From positions 1 through 64,000 of the forward strand of contig JABIVD010000015.1 in NCBI GenBank assembly GCA_018667335.1: DNA of 64,000 nucleotides. Direction: 5' to 3'. The notes beneath the pieces are model-generated. The model did no database searches. It was not told the DNA's origin and was given only the letters and a program-made list of their open reading frames with translations. Made by a program: the position numbers and the translations under genes. Numbering within the stretch: position 1 is the first letter of the stretch; every line of letters starts with the position of its first letter. Positions 60,449 to 64,000 of the stretch are shown here, in pieces. The DNA comes from Rhodospirillaceae bacterium. Lineage in GTDB: Bacteria > Pseudomonadota > Alphaproteobacteria > UBA6615.

Positions 60449-61228
60449 TCAGTCGAATAGCGCGACGGCCCGGGTCCAGCCCGCGGTGCCGCCGCGTATC
60501 TTCGTCGGGAAGCACGCCACCACGAAGCCCTTGTCCGGCAAGGCCTCTAGATTCTGCAGTTTTTCAATTTGGCAGTACGGTTCCTCGATGCCGGCGTAGT
60601 GGCCTTCCCAGATGATCGACGGGTCTTTCGTCTCGGCCCAGCGTTTCGCCGTGTGGCTGAAGGGGGCATCCCAGGTCCAGGCGTCGGTGCCGCACACGCG
60701 CACGCCGCGTGAGGTGAGGTAGAGCGTCGCTTCACGGCCCATGCCGCAGCCGCTGTCGACATAATGGTCGCCGCCGTAGGCCGCGGCCGCAGACGTGTTC
60801 ACCAGGACGATGTCGAAGGGCTGCAGGTCGTGACCGATACGGCTCAGTTCCGCCGCCACGTCCTCCGGGGTGACCAGGTAGCCGTCGTCGAAGTGGCGGA
60901 AGTCGAACTTCACGCCGGGGCGCATGAACCAGTCGAGCGGCATCTCGTCGATCCCCGGCATCGGATCGCCGTTCTTGTCGACGGGGTGATAGTGCTTCGG
61001 CGCATCCACATGGGTGCCGTTATGGGTCGCCAGTGTGATGGTTTCGTAGGACGAGGCAACGCCGCCCGGCAGGTCGTCGGTGTCGAGGCCGGGATAGAGC
61101 TTGCGCCAGCGATCGAGATTGTCGCCGTGTTCCATCATCTCGATCTTCGGGCGCATGGCCGGCGGATCGACGACGATCTCGTCGTCCAGCGCCATAGAGA
61201 TGTCTATGAATTTCGTGGGGAGTTGCAT
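60449..61228 (-). CDS. Cyclase family protein (kynurenine-formamidase-like)
   Basis: The 259-residue protein has the family metal motif HNGTHVDAPKHY (HxGTHxDxPxH) and PGVKFDFRHFDDG. Members include bacterial kynurenine formamidase KynB and other amide or ester hydrolases. GAGAGG precedes the start. It is convergent with the dihydroorotase-like gene. Both, with the hydrolases at 33-37 kb, point to breakdown of amide or ureide compounds. Confidence 0.88.
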   Translation of the reverse strand: MQLPTKFIDISMALDDEIVVDPPAMRPKIEMMEHGDNLDRWRKLYPGLDTDDLPGGVASSYETITLATHNGTHVDAPKHYHPVDKNGDPMPGIDEMPLDWFMRPGVKFDFRHFDDGYLVTPEDVAAELSRIGHDLQPFDIVLVNTSAAAAYGGDHYVDSGCGMGREATLYLTSRGVRVCGTDAWTWDAPFSHTAKRWAETKDPSIIWEGHYAGIEEPYCQIEKLQNLEALPDKGFVVACFPTKIRGGTAGWTRAVALFD

Positions 61229-61252
61229 GTGTTGCCTCTCGCTTCGAGCGTC

Positions 61253-61387
61253 GCGTGCGGATCACGTCCGCGCATGATGAATAGAGATTGGCAATCCGCC
61301 AACCCGCCAACTCGCGTCATGCCCGGGTTTGATCCGGGCATCTGGTCTCGGTCTTCGGGAGATACGCGGATCACGTCCGCGTATGAC
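61253..61387. repeat. Three REP-like palindromes
   Basis: GCGGA-TCACG-TCCGC (61257-61271), ATGCCCGG-GTTTGAT-CCGGGCAT (61319-61341) and TACGCGGA-TCACG-TCCGCGTA (61363-61383) stand in a 135-base stretch between two genes on the same strand. The middle one shares CGTCATGCCCGGG with the repeat at 25.94 kb. Confidence 0.85.
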
Positions 61388-61395
61388 ACTGCTTT

Positions 61396-61875
61396 TTACA
61401 GTTTCGTCGGGTTCGGCGCGTCGCCGTAGACCTCGACCGGGTCGAAGACCTTTTCCGTTTCCTCGAAATTCAGCGCCACCGGCGCGTCGTCTGCGGCGCC
61501 GACCGGCACCGAGCGGAAGAAACAGGAGCGGTAGCCCACATGGCAGCTGGCACCACCCTGCACGTCGACCCGCAGCCAGACCGCGTCCTGATCATCGTCG
61601 ATGCGGATTTCCTGCACCTTTTGGACCAGCCCCGAGGTGGCGCCCTTGTGCCAGAGCACCTGGCGTGAACGGGACCAGTAGTGAGCCTCACCCGTCTCGA
61701 TGGTCTTCGTCAGCGCCTCGGCGTTCATATAGCCGTGCATCAGCACCTCGCCGCTGTCCGCGTCGGTTGTAACGACGGGCATGAGGCCGTCGGCATCGAA
61801 CTTGGGGGCGAGCTCATGGCCTTCCTCGACCTGCTCGATGGTCTGGCGCTGGGCAAACATGGGGTTCTCTGACAT
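61396..61875 (-). CDS. hisI: Phosphoribosyl-AMP cyclohydrolase
   Basis: The 159-residue HisI catalyses step three of histidine synthesis and needs zinc and magnesium. It shows [20 protein letters not shown], the Mg-binding [13 protein letters not shown] with [12 protein letters not shown], and the zinc cysteines of [10 protein letters not shown]. Start 61875 is expected. It is divergent from a COG0523 metal chaperone gene, which would be functionally sensible. Confidence 0.95.
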   Translation of the reverse strand: MSENPMFAQRQTIEQVEEGHELAPKFDADGLMPVVTTDADSGEVLMHGYMNAEALTKTIETGEAHYWSRSRQVLWHKGATSGLVQKVQEIRIDDDQDAVWLRVDVQGGASCHVGYRSCFFRSVPVGAADDAPVALNFEETEKVFDPVEVYGDAPNPTKL

Positions 61876-61927
61876 CGGACCACTTTCAATAGGGGGCGCG
61901 CACGTTGCGGCGCCCGGTTTCGCGCGT

Positions 61928-61935
61928 GTTATAAC
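61928..61935. promoter_or_regulatory. GTTATAAC palindrome in the hisI / COG0523 divergent region
   Basis: An 8-base perfect palindrome lies in the 107-base gap. It matches half of the TGTTATAA-type element of alphaproteobacterial Zur sites, but the second half does not, so a Zur site is only a suggestion. Confidence 0.25.
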
Positions 61936-61982
61936 GGTTCGCGCCCGCAAAATGTCAAGCGGGCGGTTCGCAGAACGGAACG

Positions 61983-63104
61983 ATGATGAGCGATACGGCA
62001 CCCGAAAAACCACCTGAAACTCAGGAGTTGATCCCGGTTTCCCTGCTGACGGGGTTTCTGGGCAGCGGTAAGACGACGGTCCTCAACCATGTGCTGCACG
62101 ATCCGCGCATGGACAAGGCCGCGGTCATCGTCAACGAATTCGGCGAGGTCGGGCTCGATCATGAGCTGATGGTCGCGGGCGCCGAGGACATGGTGCTGCT
62201 CAATAGTGGCTGCCTGTGCTGCACCGTGCGCGGCGACCTCGTGAACACGCTGCGCGACATGATGATGCTGCGCCTGCGCGAGGACGTGCCGTCCTTCGAC
62301 CGGGTGCTGATCGAGACCACCGGCCTGGCCGACCCGGCGCCGATCCTGCACACGCTGATGTCTGATCAGTTGGTGACCAATTATTTCCGGCTCGACGGGG
62401 TGATCACCACGGTCGATGCCGCGAACGGTGCCGACACGCTGGATAAGCAATTCGAATCCGTGAAACAGGTGGCGGTTGCCGACCGTCTTCTCGTGACCAA
62501 GACCGATATTGCGGATGCCGCGACCCGGGACGCGCTGGAGGCGCGGCTCACCGCAGCCAACCCCGGCGCGCCGCGGATCACGGTGCTGGACGGGGACGTG
62601 GACCCGGCGATGCTGTTCAACGCGGGTCTGTATGACCCGCAGACCAAGACCCCGGACGTGGAACGCTGGCTGCGCGACGAGGCCTATGCGGATGGACCGG
62701 AAGACGGTCATGAGCACGGCCATGGCGCTGACCATTCACACGACGTGAACCGCCATGACGATCACATCAGCTCTTTCTGCGTGACCTACGACAAGCCGCT
62801 GCGCCTGGACGCACTGGAGCAATGGTTCGACACCATCATGATGCTCAAGGGCCCGGACCTGCTGCGCATCAAGGGGATCGTCAATGTGGCGGAGATGGAC
62901 CGGCCGGTGGTCATTCACGGGGTCCAGCATGTGTTCCACCCGCCCGCCGTGCTCGACGCCTGGCCGTCGGACGACCGGCGCACCCGGATCGTTTTCATCA
63001 CCCGGGACGTGGAGCGGAAGACGATCGAGGACACGCTGACCTGGTTCTCGGATGAAAAACTCCAGGACCATAAGAACCCCGGCGCCGGCCTGATCCGCGA
63101 GTAG
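61983..63104 (+). CDS. COG0523/CobW-type GTP-binding metallochaperone
   Basis: The 373-residue GTPase has Walker [14 protein letters not shown], the metal-binding CLCC in [12 protein letters not shown], the Walker B-like DGVITTVDA, and VTKTD for guanine binding. A His-rich stretch ([12 protein letters not shown], residues about 241-252) is typical of zinc-handling members. It supplies metal to a client enzyme; divergent hisI, a zinc enzyme, is a likely client by position. Confidence 0.92.
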   Translation: MMSDTAPEKPPETQELIPVSLLTGFLGSGKTTVLNHVLHDPRMDKAAVIVNEFGEVGLDHELMVAGAEDMVLLNSGCLCCTVRGDLVNTLRDMMMLRLREDVPSFDRVLIETTGLADPAPILHTLMSDQLVTNYFRLDGVITTVDAANGADTLDKQFESVKQVAVADRLLVTKTDIADAATRDALEARLTAANPGAPRITVLDGDVDPAMLFNAGLYDPQTKTPDVERWLRDEAYADGPEDGHEHGHGADHSHDVNRHDDHISSFCVTYDKPLRLDALEQWFDTIMMLKGPDLLRIKGIVNVAEMDRPVVIHGVQHVFHPPAVLDAWPSDDRRTRIVFITRDVERKTIEDTLTWFSDEKLQDHKNPGAGLIRE

Positions 63105-63197
63105 CTCGTTTTACCTACCTCGCAACCGCGCGTGATTTGCGCGATACTGGCAGCCTATTCGGTAAGCGTTATTCCCAGAAAAAAAAGTGAGAGTTTC

Positions 63198-63977
63198 ATG
63201 TCCGATACCGTTCTGGTCGAGCGCCGCGACGACATCGCCATTGTGTCCCTGCATCGCACGGAAAAGCGCAACGCGCTGCGCCAGGAAGACTGGATCTCCG
63301 TCGGCGATACGATCGGGGCGCTGGGCGAAGATGACGATGTGCGCTGCATCGTGCTGCGCGGCGCGGGCGAGGACGCCTTCTGCGCCGGCGCGGACATCAC
63401 CAATTTCGAGGCCGAGCGCTCCGACCGCCGCAAGGTGAAGGCCTATGAGGCCGCCACCGACCATGCATTTCTTGGGGTGCGCAACTCGCGCCATCCGGTG
63501 ATCGCGATGATCCACGGGTTTTGCATCGGCGGCGGCTTCGAGCTGGCGCTTGCGGCCGATCTGCGCATCTCGGGTGAGTCCGGGCGCTTCGGCGTCCCGG
63601 CGAAGAACATCGGCCTCTTCCTCGGCTATCAGCTGGTCCAGTACCTGGTCGATGCCGGGGGACGGGCGGTCGCCGCCGAGATCCTGCTTGAGGGCCGCGC
63701 GATCACGGCCGAAGAAGCGCTGGCGAAGAACCTTCTGACCCGGGTCGTGCCCGACGCCGAACTTGAGGACGACGTGATGCAGGCCGCGCGCCGGATCGCA
63801 GACGGGGCGCCCCTGTCGCACCGCTATCACCGGGCGGCCCTGGAGCGGCTGGCAGACCCGCGCCCGATGAGCCGGGCTGAGCTCGAGGCCCAGTTCGATT
63901 ATGCGGACAGCGAGGACTACATGGCCGGCTACAACGCGTTCAAGAACCGCGAAAAACCAAAGTTCCGCGGCCGTTAG
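63198..63977 (+). CDS. Enoyl-CoA hydratase/isomerase-family protein
   Basis: The 259-residue crotonase-fold protein has the oxyanion-hole AFCAGADI region and HGFCIGGGFELALAADLRI (first catalytic-type Glu in FEL). The second Glu of true hydratases (PE in FGxPE) reads FGVPAKN, so a standard hydratase is doubtful. RBS-like GTGAGAG precedes the ATG at 63198. The next gene starts directly after its stop. Confidence 0.88.
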   Translation: MSDTVLVERRDDIAIVSLHRTEKRNALRQEDWISVGDTIGALGEDDDVRCIVLRGAGEDAFCAGADITNFEAERSDRRKVKAYEAATDHAFLGVRNSRHPVIAMIHGFCIGGGFELALAADLRISGESGRFGVPAKNIGLFLGYQLVQYLVDAGGRAVAAEILLEGRAITAEEALAKNLLTRVVPDAELEDDVMQAARRIADGAPLSHRYHRAALERLADPRPMSRAELEAQFDYADSEDYMAGYNAFKNREKPKFRGR

Positions 63978-64000
63978 ATGGCCGCACTCGCAGAACAACC
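63978..64000 (+). CDS. Start of a further gene (7 codons, runs off the window)
   Basis: An ATG directly follows the crotonase stop (TAGATG) and opens with MAALAEQ before the window ends. Position suggests a cotranscribed gene; its identity cannot be told. Confidence 0.4.

Noticed and set aside
63098-63112. Rho-independent terminator after the COG0523 gene
   Set aside because: CGAG-TAG-CTCG followed by TTTT has only a 4-base stem, too weak to call.

Overview
The window is one continuous stretch of GC-rich, gene-dense bacterial chromosome, most likely from a catabolically versatile alphaproteobacterium (Rhodospirillales-like or a relative). The pointers are a divergent argH / TlpA-type thioredoxin pair, Coq7, glutamyl-Q-tRNA(Asp) synthetase, a HIG1-type small membrane protein, extragenic palindromes of the CGTCATGCCCGGG type, and a LexA box of the alphaproteobacterial form (GTTC-N7-GTTC). 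No gap between genes exceeds about 250 bases. There is one tRNA gene (Leu, CAA) and no rRNA, CRISPR array, transposase or integrase that I can see.

Layout. 0-11.3 kb is housekeeping: argH start, a TlpA-like redoxin, hbd with etfA and etfB (electron transfer flavoprotein), a PduO-type cobalamin adenosyltransferase with a HIG1-like protein, a Nudix protein, gluQ, a DNA glycosylase broken by an in-frame TAA, an esterase, an HNH protein, coq7-dsbB, a VTT-domain membrane protein and tRNA-Leu. 11.3-16.7 kb holds a bicupin and a coxG-M-S-L molybdenum hydroxylase operon whose large subunit has the form II (RGAGR) active-site loop. 16.7-26.3 kb carries an AI-2E-type exporter, two carboxymuconolactone-decarboxylase-like proteins around a luciferase-like oxidoreductase, a gamma-glutamyltransferase-family amidase, a methyltransferase, a dienelactone-hydrolase-like protein, a tandem GST pair and a muconolactone-isomerase-like protein.

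26.4-46.7 kb is a fatty-acid / CoA-thioester catabolic block: an SLC13-type permease, two FadB-like bifunctional enzymes, SDRs, an acyl-CoA dehydrogenase, an acyl-CoA ligase, two MaoC hydratases, an ACAD10/LvaA-type kinase, plus amide/ureide hydrolases (cytosine-deaminase-like, a second GGT-like protein, an M20 carbamoylase-like enzyme). An SDR-marR-flavin oxidoreductase operon lies divergent from a RidA gene, with an AT-rich palindrome between them. 46.8-51.4 kb is a complete branched-chain-amino-acid-type ABC transporter (livKHMGF order). 53.4-58.1 kb encodes the box pathway of aerobic benzoate degradation (boxC, boxB, benzoate-CoA ligase) without boxA; the adjacent transporter may import an aromatic acid. 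58.2-64 kb returns to hydrolases (dihydroorotase-like, kynurenine-formamidase-like cyclase), hisI divergent from a COG0523 metallochaperone, and a crotonase.

The least ordinary part is 51.44-53.40 kb, a lower-GC insert (about 42-57% in the lines I counted, against about 67% next door). It carries a small RNase H/RuvC-like protein, a soluble Ser/Thr protein kinase overlapping it by 4 bases, and, convergent to these, a 70-residue double-CxxC protein behind a sigma70-like promoter covered by a LexA box. This SOS-linked kinase cassette is my best candidate for an undescribed (possibly defence or damage-response) system; its function is not established by the sequence.
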